Below are positions 36,043 to 46,632 of a DNA stretch of 64,000 nt, piece by piece (within the stretch, counting starts at the first letter, position 1; each line of letters starts with the position of its first letter). The notes under the pieces are model-generated. The model was not told where the DNA came from. It made no database searches and saw only the letters and a program-made list of their open reading frames with translations. The position numbers and the translations under genes were made by a program. The DNA comes from Sternotherus odoratus (lineage: Eukaryota > Chordata > Testudines > Kinosternidae): positions 6,706,651 through 6,770,650 of the forward strand of contig JAVMKO010000003.1 of NCBI GenBank assembly GCA_032164245.1, read 5' to 3'.

Positions 36043-36482
36043 AGTCTAGCTTCTTTCCACATCGTTCTGATAGCTTTCAATTCTGCTTCTGTTGTCCATT
36101 TCCATATTATCCTTGGTCTGCCTTGCTGTCTCTTGCCTTGAAGGTTCCAGTTGAATACCTATCTTACGTTATGTTATTTGGGTCTTTCCTCTGAGTGTCC
36201 CCTAGCCATCTCCATTTTCATTCCGTAATTTCCTGTCCTATCGATATTTGATTTTTTTTTCCTGCCCAGCAGATACAGAGGATTTGTCGAATGCAGCTGT
36301 TTATGAAAACCTGCAGTTTGGAAAGTAAGGTCTTAATTCTTCAAGTTTCAGCAACCTGTAGGACCAACTTTATAGTGGTTTTAATTATTCAAAGTTTAGT
36401 TAGGAGGTCAATATTTCTCCAGACTGGCTTTAGAGTAACAAAGGCATGTCTGGCCTTCATTACTCTTTAATGTCTCTGTCTG

Positions 36483-36966
36483 TTACAATGATGCCACGGT
36501 ACGTGAAATACCGGACTTCTTGTATATTCCAGAAAGTGCCACTGGTGTTTCTTGTTGTATATTGATTCCCATGGCTTTAGTTTTCTGTGTGCGGATTATC
36601 AGCTCTGCGAACTGTGCATAGGCTTCGAGACTGTTCGTTTTGACTTGCACATCTCTATGGGTATGGGACAGCAAGTTGACGCCATCTGAAAAATCAAAGT
36701 GCTCTAATTTCTGTGTGAAAATCCATTGTATGCCCTTTGATTGTTCCAAGGTCTCTCTCAGTATCCAATCCACTAGCAGTAAAAAGATAATGGGTGACAA
36801 AACACATCTTTGTCTGATGCCTGTAGTAACTTTGAATGGCTTAGTTCACTGTTACGTATTACTTGGCATGCCATACTTTCATTGAAACTCTGAATGATGT
36901 TCACAAATTTCGGAGGGATTCCACAGTTCCGTAGCTACTTTCCTAAAGTTGTTCGATCCACTATAT
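36483..36966 (-). pseudogene. RTE-type reverse transcriptase, catalytic part
   Basis: An uninterrupted frame of 105 codons (36800-36483) starts with the SPIIFLLLVDWILR block, equivalent to the usual LSPLLFLL..DW of RTE reverse transcriptases. The catalytic box, expected as FADD, reads FSDG, with Gly encoded at 36681-36683 in place of the second Asp. This should abolish polymerase activity. Upstream, to 36966, the minus strand reads NCGIPPKFVNIIQSF, the usual YGIP..IVNLIQ block, and then breaks at the hAT insertion. A Met-initiated reading here has no biological meaning, since the frame is internal to a larger ORF. Confidence 0.8.
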
Positions 36967-37006
36967 TAGTGTTTCTCAATCTGGGGGTCATGGGATGGGT
37001 TTAGGG

Positions 37007-38152
37007 CAGGGGTGGGGAACCTCCAGCCCGCAGGCCTTATACGGTCCGCCAAATCATTCCGTCCGGCCCACGGCGGGGCCGGGGCTGAGTCAGGCACTGG
37101 GTGTGGGGAGAAGATGCGCCACAGCCACCAGCCAGGGACCCGCGCGGGCTGCCAGGCGGGAGCTGCTCCGCGCTCGGCGAAGGGGCCGGGAAGCACCTGG
37201 GGGAACCGCCGGCCACGGACGCGCGGGGGGCGGCTCTGTGCTCGGCGAAGGGGCCGGGAAGCGCCTGGGGGAGCCGCCGGCCAGGGGCAGGGGCGGCTCC
37301 GCGCTCGGCGAAGGGGCCGGGAAGTGCCTGGGGGAGCCGCCGGCCAGGGCCACCAGGCAGGGACGGCTCCGCGCTCGGCGAAGGGGCCGGGAAGCGCCTG
37401 GGAGAGCCGCCGGCCAGGGCCGCGCGTGGGCTGCTCCGCGCTGAAGGTAGGGGCCGGGAAGCGCCTGGGGGAGCCACTGGCATCGCGCGGCCATCATTAG
37501 CCGTGCGGCGAAAGAGGAGCCACCGGGGGCCGATGGTCAAGAGGGTGTGGGGGGAAGGCTGGGCTGGGGGGCAGGCAAGGGGGCGGTGGGGGGGGGGGGG
37601 AAAGCCAGGCTGGGTGGGCGCGGAGGGGGGCAGGAGACTAGGCTGGACGGGGTGGGCGAGGCGTGGGTGCAGGAGGGAAGGAGGTTTGGTGCGGGGGAGG
37701 CTGGGCTGGGCGGGTCAGGCATGGGGGGGGCAGGAGGCTGGGTTGGGAGTGGGACGGGGGAGGAGGTTAGGTTCGGTGGGATGGGCCAGGCCAGGCAGGG
37801 GTGGGGGAGGAAAGGCGGTTAGATGGGGGGAGGCTGGGCGAGGGTAAAGGAAGATCATCCCCTCCACCCCGGCTGATAGCGGGAGCTGACTGGGGCAGGC
37901 GGCAGGACCCCGGCTGGCAAGGGGCCAGCGAGGGAAACCCCAAAGCAGTGCAGGGCTAAGCACTCCGCCTGCCACTGCTTTGGGGTTTCCCCCACTGGCC
38001 CCTTGCCAGCTGGGGTCTCAGCTCCCGTTGCCAGCCTGGGCTTCCGGGAGGCGGCGGGGAGGACGGGGGGGGGGGGGGGGAGGGACACGGCCCGCGAATG
38101 ACTTTATAAATGTTCAAATGGCCCTTGGCAGAAAAAAGGTTCCCCACCCCTA
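37007..38152. mobile_element. hAT element with GC-rich tandem array
   Basis: CAGGGGTGGGGAACCTCC at the left pairs with AGGTTCCCCACCCCTA at the right. GTTTAGGG is duplicated exactly at 36999-37006 and 38153-38160, the 8-bp hAT signature. The 1146-bp body holds a minisatellite (37166-37495), a G-rich block (37.54-37.85 kb) with a run of 13 G, and a run of 16 G at 38065-38080. No transposase domain is seen. The 248-codon plus-strand frame and five others of 135-167 codons are simple Gly/Ala/Arg/Pro-rich products of the repeats. Confidence 0.85.
37166..37495. repeat. minisatellite, five units of 63-70 bp
   Basis: Units start with CTCCGCGCTCGGCG or close variants at about 37166, 37234, 37297, 37367 and 37434. 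Each continues GGGGCCGGGAAGCGCCTGGG and GAGCCGCCGGCC. Unit length varies with a short spacer. The array is very GC-rich. Confidence 0.85.
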
Positions 38153-38225
38153 GTTTAGGGCATCACGGGCTCGGACTGTCAGCCCGCAGCAGTGGGGTTT
38201 AGGCTCCGGCGGCTTTAGCCCCAAC

Positions 38226-38255
38226 CCATGGATACAGACTAACACGGCTGCTAAT
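38226..38255 (+). mobile_element. Penelope-like tail scrap
   Basis: GGATACAGACTAACACGGCT is the last part of a PLE 3' tail, as in copies A-E and at 48.18 kb. Only about 30 bp remain, squeezed between a hAT remnant and the LINE. Confidence 0.55.
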
Positions 38256-38507
38256 CTTAAATCTGTCTTGAATGTACTGTTTCTTTATTCTGTGTAAAAT
38301 AGTATATGTAAATACCTTATTTGGGATAGACAGCAATTGAACGCTCCTCCAGTTTTCACATTGACTGAGGTTCTCCTTTCTGTGGAAGCTGTACCGTAGG
38401 ACACTTTTACCACTCGTTTGGTATGTTTTCTTCTTTCCATATCTTTTGTAAGAGGCCTATCAAAATGTCTACTGCATTAAAGTACGCCTTAAGAACTTCA
38501 ATTTCAG
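38256..38507 (-). pseudogene. RTE-type reverse transcriptase, middle block
   Basis: The minus strand carries, with stops, CENWRSVQLLSIPNKVF, which aligns with the C.NWRGI.LLSVPSKVF block that precedes the catalytic domain in RTE-like reverse transcriptases. It links the 5' block (39.3 kb onward) with the 3' block (36.97 kb downward) of the same LINE. Confidence 0.7.
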
Positions 38508-39342
38508 TGGTTTTCAGCCTAAGGTTCGCAGACCCCTGGAGGTCCCAAAGGATCTGCATCTCCATTCAAAAAATGTTAGGAGCCCTGTCGTGGGGTGGCT
38601 GCCCCACTCCAGCACAAAAGGGGTTAAAACAGTCCTTTGCAGGGCTGTAGCCTTAGAAAGGCAGCCCAGCAGAGGGCTGCAAGAGAAGGCAGCTGAGGGT
38701 GGAGCAGCCACAGCTGAGGCTGGGTCCATTAGGGTCCAGCTGGCCCTGATAAGAGGGCTCAGTTTGTGCAGAGATAAAGTCTCCTCTCTAGCGGAGGAGG
38801 CAGACAGGCCTGGCTGCTGGGAGCTTGACAAGGGACCTAGAGTGGTGCAGGGTTGGGGCAAGGCAAAGGGAGCTGGGGGAGCTCTGGCCGGGAAACCCCC
38901 AGGCTGCAGGGCCTAGGGGATGGCCCAACAAAGGGGTACTGGGATTGCAGGGGGAAACCCATGGCTATAAAGGTAGAGGCAGCAGGCCAACCCCCCTTGC
39001 CTGTGATGAACGGCAATGATACTGCAGTCTGCACCACAGAACAGGGGCAAGTGGTGACTGGCAGTTGCCTAGATTGAGGCAAGGTGGGGATAGGGAGTGG
39101 GGGTTCCCCTTGAGAGGGGAGACCCTGAGACTGTGGGGGTATTGCAGGGGTACAGCACCCCAGGTAAGAGGGCACCGGGGTCCGGGAGGGACATGGGGCC
39201 AGTGGCAAGAGGGTCTACGGTCGGCAGAGGGTGCTCCAGACGCTGGAAAGAGCTAATTCCCTGGATGACCAGCATGAGGCGCCGCAGGGTGAGTCGCCGC
39301 TCTGCTACATGCCCATAAATGAAAAAAGGTTGAAACCCACTG
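38508..39342. mobile_element. small hAT MITE carrying an LTR insertion
   Basis: The left end CAGTGGTTTTCAGCCTAAGG pairs with the right end AAAAGGTTGAAACCCACTG. Flanks CTTCAATT and CTTCATTG are a possible degenerate 8-bp duplication. Without the LTR at 38586-39309 the hAT would be about 110 bp. It sits in the RTE LINE. Confidence 0.65.
38586..39309 (+). mobile_element. solo LTR, Gypsy-like
   Basis: The segment starts TGTCGTGGGGTGG and ends CTCTGCTACA, in the TG...CA form of an LTR. Flanks AGCCC (38581-38585) and TGCCC (39310-39314) match at four of five bases. GGCTATAAAGG at about 38961 could be its TATA box. No internal retroelement sequence adjoins it, so it looks like a solo LTR of 724 bp left by recombination between two LTRs. 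The family is inferred from general resemblance only. Chance frames of up to 123 codons run through it. Confidence 0.6.
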
Positions 39343-40885
39343 CTTCATTGGAATGTTATCTGGATCTGGTGCCTTTCTACTTTCTAACCGATTGACTGCC
39401 CTCTCTACTGCTTCTCTGGTGATAGGTGCTAACTGGACATCCAGATCGTCTCATCCCTCTACATATGGGGGAACTGGCCACTGGTTCACCATTCAATAGT
39501 TGACTGAAATATTGCCTCCATGAACTTAACTGTTGTGCCAGCTTTGTTAACTTGCCCTCATTGTTTTGAATTGGTTAGCTGGTATTTGATTTTCTTCTTG
39601 ACAAGTGTCTTCATGTCATCTTGTGCGGCAGTGGCCTGTGCATCTGTTGCCATTTGGTCTAGAAGTATCATTTATCTTCCCTAGCACTCTTTCTGACCTC
39701 TTTGTTCTTTATGGATATTTCTTCTGGAGTTTGTGTCTGTGCTCTTATTCTTTCTTGATTTAGTTTCCCTTTTATGTCTTATATTTCCTGCTATGTATCC
39801 TCAGATAACCCATTCACTGTGATGTTTTTTCCCTGAATCCCAGCATTTTTTCACAACTTTTAGTGAAAAGATTCCTTTTGCCTTCTACTGTTTCATCATC
39901 TTCAAGCACCTGGTATATATTTGCTAGCACAATTTTACTCTCATTGTGCTGTCATCTGTTTTCGCTTAGTGATGTTATAATGAGAGCATCTCTGTTGTTC
40001 AGATCACTTCTTTGTTCTTATTTTTATTCTCAACATAGCTACCAGTAGTGCATGCTCCGGTCCCACATCTGTTCCTGCTACATACATATTCCAAAGTTCT
40101 TCTCCATTTGCTCCAAATTGCAATGTGATTAATTTGCTTTCCTGTTCTGGGATCTTGGTGACCCCCTCCAAATTATCATATGAATAGTATGGTGGGAGAA
40201 GATAGTTACTCTAATGACCAAATCGTTCATGCCAAAAAAACCGTAACAAATATTTCAATAATTTCCCCATAATTACTTCTTTGCGAGTTACTCCCTTCTT
40301 TAACATTCACATCTCCAATTATTACAAAGACATCTCTTTTTCGGACCTTGTCTTTTAATATTCTGTAGCAGCCTGTAGAAATTTTACTTGATTTGTTGGA
40401 GCATAACATTAAATATTTAACATTTTCTGGAATTTTGAGGTAAACCATACTATTATATTCCTTTTAGAAACTGGTGCCAGTTCTGTCAGGCTACTGACTG
40501 CCCTCTTTAATAGTATCAGACCCATGTCATCTCTGTGTATGTCACTAATATTCAGTAGCCCAGAATATAGTAGGATAGGTCCAGTTGACAAACTTATGTA
40601 TCCTGAAGATACCAATCTCATTTAACTTAGGTCTAGTGCATCTAGTTTATATCTGTTCATTTCTTTTGTTACTTGGATTGTTTTACCAGGTTCAGACGAT
40701 GTCCACATACCAATTTTAGTGATGGATTTAAGAGACAGCAAATTCATAATTCGAGTAGCTTTCTTGTGGGTTTGGCCACTTTGCACGATCATCTCTCTTC
40801 TAGGTCTATTTGAATTGAGTTGAGTTGGACTGAATTTGTTGAACTGAGCAGCAGTGTAACTGTCCATAATGACTTCTGTCCCCAT
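39343..40885 (-). pseudogene. RTE-type endonuclease and N-terminal RT
   Basis: From 40885 downward the minus strand reads, with stops and frameshifts, the EN domain of an RTE-like protein. GMWTSSEPGKTIQVTKEMN corresponds to the usual T.NVRT....GK..QV..EM start. MGLILLKRAVSSL and FVIIGDVNVKEGSN correspond to the GVGLI and GD.N(A)K.G blocks. HIAIWSKWRRTLEYV corresponds to the ID/HV....WR.SL block. Below 39.5 kb the frame enters the RT fingers (RGQSIGRK-like). The expected reaction in an intact copy is nicking of target DNA to prime reverse transcription. This one is inactive. Confidence 0.75.
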
Positions 40886-41010
40886 GAACTGTGTTGTGAT
40901 GTGGCAGGAAGGACTTGCGGCAGACCATCACCCTAAGAGTTATGCTGGCAGGAGCATAACTCCTGATAAGGTCACCCATGCCAGAGAAGTTGAAGGGTAG
41001 GAGCCACACT

Positions 41011-41165
41011 AAAGGCAGACTACTGGCTCTCCTAGAGTACCAGGAGCGCTCTAGCCAGGGAGTCAGAGCTCTCTACGTACCTTGCCAGTGTGGACGGGGA
41101 GTAAGGTAAAGCACTCTGGGCGGCTTTATTGCGGTACAACGTGCAAGAGTAGCCAAGCCCTGACT
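41011..41165. mobile_element. MITE-like end
   Basis: CAAGAGTAGCCAAGCCCTG at the right is a typical terminal motif of the TAGCCAAGCCC type, and CCAGTGTGGACGGGGAG lies inside. A second motif, GGGAATGTCTATACTGTC, at about 41.24 kb suggests another element end. Boundaries are poor. Confidence 0.35.
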
Positions 41166-41349
41166 CAGATTCACCAGGCGGCTAAAAATAGCAGGATGGA
41201 TGCTGAGATCCTCCTCCGCTGCTGGGTTTCAGAGCCCAAGCGGGAATGTCTATACTGTCATTTTTAGCCCCGTAGCACAAGCTGGAGTCAGCAGAGCTAA
41301 GCTCTGAGATATGCTGCCGGGGGTTGGAGGGTTTTTTGCAGGTAGACGC

Positions 41350-41655
41350 ACTCTCCCTCTCCCCTCAAGGAAGGAGTCTCCCAGCTCTCCTCCATGGAGC
41401 GGGCCTTAACCTTGGGCCAGCTGTAGGGCTTCAGTTCACTGCTCCTGCAGCTGGCTCCTTTTCCCCAGTGAGCTAGCCTTCTCTGACTGGAGTCTCCCTC
41501 CTAATAGCTAGTGGGAATGAGTCTGGGCCCATCTGAACTGGGATTCTCCCTTTCAAGGCTCCTCCTCCAAGACTGACATGCCTTGCAGGTGCTGCCTGAG
41601 CCTCACCTGGTGTGTATGTTGGGGGGGGGGGGGGTTTTATACACCCCATCACAAC
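41350..41655 (-). mobile_element. possible LTR fragment
   Basis: On the minus strand it begins TGTGATGGGGTGTATAAAAC, which resembles the starts of the LTRs at 8650 (minus) and 38586 (plus) and includes a TATA-like TATAAAA. A run of 14 G lies at 41621-41634. The far end is not resolved. Confidence 0.35.
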
Positions 41656-44600
41656 TCCATGTACAATTCAGGAGGGGAGAAATCATAAATACCAGATCCT
41701 CAGCTGGTGCAAACCGGCACCACTCCATTAGGAGCCAGGGCAGTAGGCATTATCCAAACACTCCAACAAGACTAGGCCGATTTAAAAGGGATGAGCCCAA
41801 ATACTGAAATGTTAATTAACTCCCCAATGATTGCTTTAATGAGAAACCTTTCAAACTGTTCTGCATTTTGTAGTGACATGTTTACACATGTGGGAGCGGG
41901 GACTAGAAGTGAAGTCACTCAATGGTGGCTTACATTAACTAGGAAAACCTGTGAAATACATCAAATTTGACATTCCCTGAGAGAACTGAAATGGTTATTC
42001 ACTCGCTACTCACAAGCTAGTGTTACTCGCTCACCCCTCCTCCTTCAACTCCATACCTCCAAGAAATCAGCCAGTACACAGTGGTTAGGATGAAGGGCAA
42101 TTGGGAAACTCAAAAGCATTTATGTAATTGACAAACTAACATATCTCACTTGTATATAGGCCTTCTAAATATTTGATTGTTTCCCATGTTTCCCATCACT
42201 TGTCATCTTAAATGTATGCCCTTTAATGCAGGGAGCATGTCCCTCTTTGGTAGGGCAGCCTCCAACAAAGCCCCAACCTTGATCAAAGCCTCTGAGTGCT
42301 GTTGTGATATAATTGAAGGTGGAGCGGTCAGCAAGACCTATAGCTAATGTTACCTAACACTTGCCACTGTAAGTCCCTTTTTTGATTGCTTATAACGTTG
42401 CCAAATGAGCCATTTGGGCTGAACTTTTCCATGCACGCTCTCTGCCTCAGGCAGAATCTGTTTTTGAAAATTGCAGCAAAAATGGTTCGGCCACTTCTAA
42501 AATTAGGCTAGGGAAAAACAGGTCGATTTGCTGATGCCAATTTCTTTAAACAGCTCTAACACTTCCAGGATTTGGAGCTGGAACTTTAAATTTGGCAGGG
42601 CCTTAGTCCACGGGACAGAGAGATGCCATATTCCGCCACCTATGGAAATCCACCCACATTTGACTGAGTTACAAGCCTCTGAAAATTGCCATTTGCACAT
42701 GCTCAGTAGAGCTTGTTACAGGCTTGGAGCTAAAATCTCCAACTATTCCATCTGCACCAAGTACCACAGAACTTGCTGACATGCCGACCATCTGGATGCT
42801 GTTCCCAAGCACAGAGATAGAACTCCGATGCAACTTTGGCCTAGGGGAAGGGGTTACATTTTCCCATGTACATACACTATATACTGTACTGTACATGCAT
42901 ACATACACTATATGTATATATTCCCAAATACTGGTTAATGTCCAATACAGGACACCTATAGCTTTTGTTAGGACAGATGTTTTGCAATTCTTTGCTAGAG
43001 CCACAATAGAATTACAATCTAAATTATATGTTTTTTGAGACAGAATGTTGTTACATGTCCATATAACACCTAGTACAATGAGGTCCCGATCTTAGTGGGT
43101 ATTTTTGTAAGTCAAATACATATTATAATAGAGCTTGACAAAGGGTGGCTATTTAAAGGAGGCAGGAAAATAGGGCCCCACTCTAGATTTAAGTTGGTTA
43201 GGTATGTACTGTAGAAGAACGCAATAAAGTCGCAGGAAGAGGGAATTCTTGCCACAGCAGCAGACTGGGAAACAAGAGGAGATCTGCAAACAAGGCTGTT
43301 TTTTCCTCTTAAACAGCAGCCGCTTCTGTAACTGCTTACTGGGGCTGAAGCAAAGCAGACAGACACAGCAAGAGAAAGCTGACTAGCAAAGCAGTCCCTT
43401 CAAAGAGTTGAAATGGCACAGTTCTTAAATGATCGGCTGCTTTCCAACACAGGTAGGCTACAGGGATTCTTAGCACATCCATTATCAGGAAACAGCAAAG
43501 AAAGCAGAAAAAGCATCCGGCTATCTGTGGAAACAAACCTTGGCTCATGAGTGACAATGTTTTAGTGGGCAAATGATCCCAAGAAGAGAGACATATTTAA
43601 ACAACCTTCACATCATATTTAGAAGCTGTTTCCTTTTAGCTAAAATAAAAAAAATATGAGTTTACTGTATAGCCAGATTGGATCTCTCACTGTCTAAGCT
43701 TCTGGTTGAAATTGCCTTGTCTATCTGGAACCACATCTTTGAATCCTAATGATCTAACTGGGTCATGGGTGTGAGCAAAATACACAGGGTTCAGTTTTCC
43801 TCCGGGTCTGAGCTCTGCTCAACACTTGATGGGTGGGACAACCTCACAGTTTCCTGATCACACCCAGCATCAGTCAGATCAGACTTGGGGCTGCTCTAAC
43901 CTATGTCACTAACTTAAGGTCTAATGCTTCTGCATCCTGCCCTCTCACTCCTCCCCGGAGCATCCCCTAAAGTGTGGGGAACAGAGGCAGTGGGTGCAGG
44001 AGATGCCTATCGTGATTTATGTCTGGGGGACTTCCTGTTTGCCAGGAGAATTTCCTGCTGACCAGCTACAGCCAGGTCTGTCCCCTGAGTGGTGCAAAGA
44101 AGAGATAATGAAATGGAGAATCTGGCTGACCCTGTCTGAGGGTGCAAAGAAAGATAACAGATATAGACCTCCTGATTAAATCTGATCTGATTTATAGACT
44201 TACAGACTTCTATATCTGACTTCCTGTCTGATTAAAGAAGAGATAATGAAATGGAGAATCTGACCCTTGGACCACAAGTGAAGAGTGAGGTGGCAAAGTG
44301 GCTCAAAGCTCTCCTTTGCACTGCATTGATCCTGGTGTGGCTCTGTGCGTGTTATTCTTCCTGTGCAGTGTGACTGTCCCAAGAGATGTTCTAACCTAAG
44401 CCATCCTTTAACAGTCGCTCTTCTGGCAGAGCGAAGCTGTGCCCTGATTTCTTTCAACAAAATTCTCTCTGTGTTGCTCAGTGTGTGGTATGCCTGGCTT
44501 CAAACCAAAGGTGGCTACACTTGAGTAGCGGTACGTGTATAGTATTTGCAGAGTGCCTTAAGATGCTAACTACGGAATCCACAATTCAGTGTGTGTTAAT

Positions 44601-46491
44601 ATATTCACATCACACTTCAACCCACAAATTCCACCAGAAAAGTCCGTGTTGGCTGAAACTTTGTGCTGCCTAGGTAAAGTAGGCAGTGGATATAATCTAT
44701 TGTAACAGATCTCAGTTAGTCTATGAGTTTTCGTACCCCGTACACTGCAATGTATAAACACAGGGGGCATACCAGAGCCTGGCCTGGGGGAGAAAAGGAC
44801 AGAGTTTCAGTCTCTTTCACACACGCATACTTCCCGACTTGTTTGCGCTGACACTGGACGTATAATGCTGTTTTACATTTGTGTGTTTTGCATTGTGGAT
44901 GCTGAGTACTCAAGACTAATACCATGTACATCCTTGGTTCTTCATGTTTCTGCTTAACGAGGGGTAGGAAGGCAGCTGAAGAGTCCTCGTGTTACTTTTG
45001 ACCACATCCTTCTATGGGAAGCCATATCCCAGATCAGAGCTTTAATACCCTTTACAAAGGCTGTAGCATTAGTTAGCCTGCAGCAACCTTGCAAGAGCAA
45101 CACAGTGGCCCACCAGGCTTGAAGTTTTTAACTCCCTCTTAATAAGCCTTCACCATTAATTGCAGCTTGTTCTAGAGAATGCAGCACTTTTGCTCACTGC
45201 CATGAGCAACTCTGAGCAGATTATCCTTGCCCTGGGTTCTTAATATTGGCAACCTATAAAGCTTTAAGTAACAGACTGACTATAGCTTGGACCTGCTGGT
45301 TTTTCAAGTGTGCTTAACTGTATTATAGAGACCTCACCTTATCATAAGCCACTGACATTTTAGGTATCTGCTATTAACACTTTAGATTGACAGGCATATG
45401 TGCCATTGTAATAGCAGGTCCTAGAGGGTGGGACTCACACCCATAAAATCTGCCTCAAGTTGATCTTCCCCACTCTTAAAAAATTCCTAATAATTGGTTT
45501 CTCCCCCAGGATTTTTGCTTAGGAATGACTCTTAGAAATTCATTTTTGGACCCCTGCTATTCCCCTTTCCCGTTTCAAAGTCCCTCGGATTTGTTCTACT
45601 GTTAGTGAATGTGGGTTTTGCTAATATTTGAGCAGGTCTTTAGAAGTGCTGTTGTACTGCACTCTGAGGGCCTTTACAGGAGGGGTGATCGGAGCACTCT
45701 AGAAATAAAAGCATGCTTCTCTTTCAATGAAGAGCCCTTTCCCCTGCCTTCCAGCAACAGCAAGCCTCTCGCTCATTCGGTTTTTGACAATATCCTCTTT
45801 CCGCTGCAGAGCTACAAAAGGCACCACCTGAAACCAGCTCTTAAAAAACCCGTCAGCGCTTCTGAAGACTAAACAGCGCACTGAACAGCAGGAGTGGGAG
45901 GAGGAGCCTGCCTGGGAGGCAAACTCCTGCTAGGACGCACTCATCCACGGCAAGCGCTAAAAATGGATCCAGGTTAGCAAACCAGAGAAGAGGCATTTCG
46001 CAGTGTGGCAAAAGGGTAGAATCGCATGAAATCAGGCAACAGTGCACCCTGCCTGACCGAAGAGCAAAGTGCCAGGGAGGCCTGTGAGTATTAGGAGCAG
46101 GAAAAGAGCTGATGCTACATGCCACAAACTTTTGGTGGCCCCTGACCATTGTAGGACAATCCTTGGGATCAACAGCAAACCAGTGGGTTGGCCTGCCAGC
46201 CCCACAATACATAGGCAACTGAGACAACATGCACCCCTTCTTGTAGCAGAGCTCTCTACCCCCGAAGGAGATCCAGACAGAACCTGAACTGTAACAGTGC
46301 TAGCAGGTGCCACAACAACTGGTTCCAATTGTTAAAACCGTCTGCCGGTAGTGTGCTGAGATGGAGAATGTCAGAACAGCACAGGGTAATGATGCATAAC
46401 TACAACAGTGCTGTAACGTGTCACAGTGGTAAGCTAGTCTGCAAAAGCATATGCTGCATTCATTTTGTTTCAGAGCAGGGAGAACGGTGTG
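41656..46491. other. mostly unassigned sequence
   Basis: No gene or named repeat over about 4.8 kb, except the local duplication at 44.1-44.3 kb. A dyad-rich ATAC/GTAT stretch lies at 42.87-42.92 kb. Frames of up to 125 codons on both strands overlap each other and lack recognised domains. Confidence 0.4.
44096..44262. repeat. 29-bp direct repeat, 138 bp apart
   Basis: AAAGAAGAGATAATGAAATG followed by GAGAATCTG occurs exactly at 44096-44124 and 44234-44262. A partial third copy (GGTGCAAAGAAAGATAACAG) lies between them. The identity implies a recent segmental duplication. Confidence 0.75.
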
Positions 46492-46632
46492 TTTACCATT
46501 TATCAAGAATCAGAGAGGTAGCCGTGTTAGTCTGGAATAGCAGAGGTAACAAAGACTCCTGTGGCACCTTAAAGACTAACTAAAGTTAGTCTTTAAGGTG
46601 CCACAGGAATCTTTGTTAGCTTTACCATTTAT
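46492..46632 (-). mobile_element. fold-back Penelope-like 3' tail, copy D
   Basis: TTTACCATTTAT is repeated exactly at 46492-46503 and 46621-46632 (12 bp). The tail on the left (CAGAGAGGTAGCCGTGTTAG) is followed by an arm at 46547-46581 that is the reverse complement of 46584-46618 with one mismatch. The arms are separated by only 2 nt. The whole PLE part inside the turn-point seen in A-C is missing. Confidence 0.85.

Larger units (their letters stand above)
36967..38225. mobile_element. older hAT-like element hit by a second hAT
   Basis: TAGTGTTTCTCAATCTGGGG at 36967 is a hAT-type left end. Its body continues after the inner element, with CATCACGGGCTCGGACTGTC and CGGCGGCTTTAGCCCC at 38.16-38.22 kb. 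The right end is not visible, and a PLE tail scrap begins at about 38226. The whole block lies within the RTE LINE. Confidence 0.5.
36043..41010 (-). mobile_element. nearly complete RTE-clade LINE, interrupted
   Basis: Read on the minus strand the element runs from a 5' leader (about 41010) through an endonuclease (40.9-39.8 kb) and a reverse transcriptase (39.5-36.5 kb) to a C-terminal part ending at about 36043. Three recognisable blocks, 40885-39343, 38507-38256 and 36966-36043, fit together as consecutive parts of one protein. They are separated by inserted hAT and LTR sequence, so the LINE is older than those insertions. About 45 codons around the 38256/36966 join are missing. Stops and frameshifts are present throughout and the catalytic RT box is mutated, so the copy is dead. 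The overall organisation (one ORF with apurinic-type endonuclease plus RT) is that of RTE-like LINEs. Confidence 0.8.

Noticed and set aside
37101..37847. 248-codon plus-strand frame and its overlapping frames
   Set aside because: It lies entirely inside a hAT minisatellite and a G-rich block. The product is simple Gly/Ala/Arg repeats.
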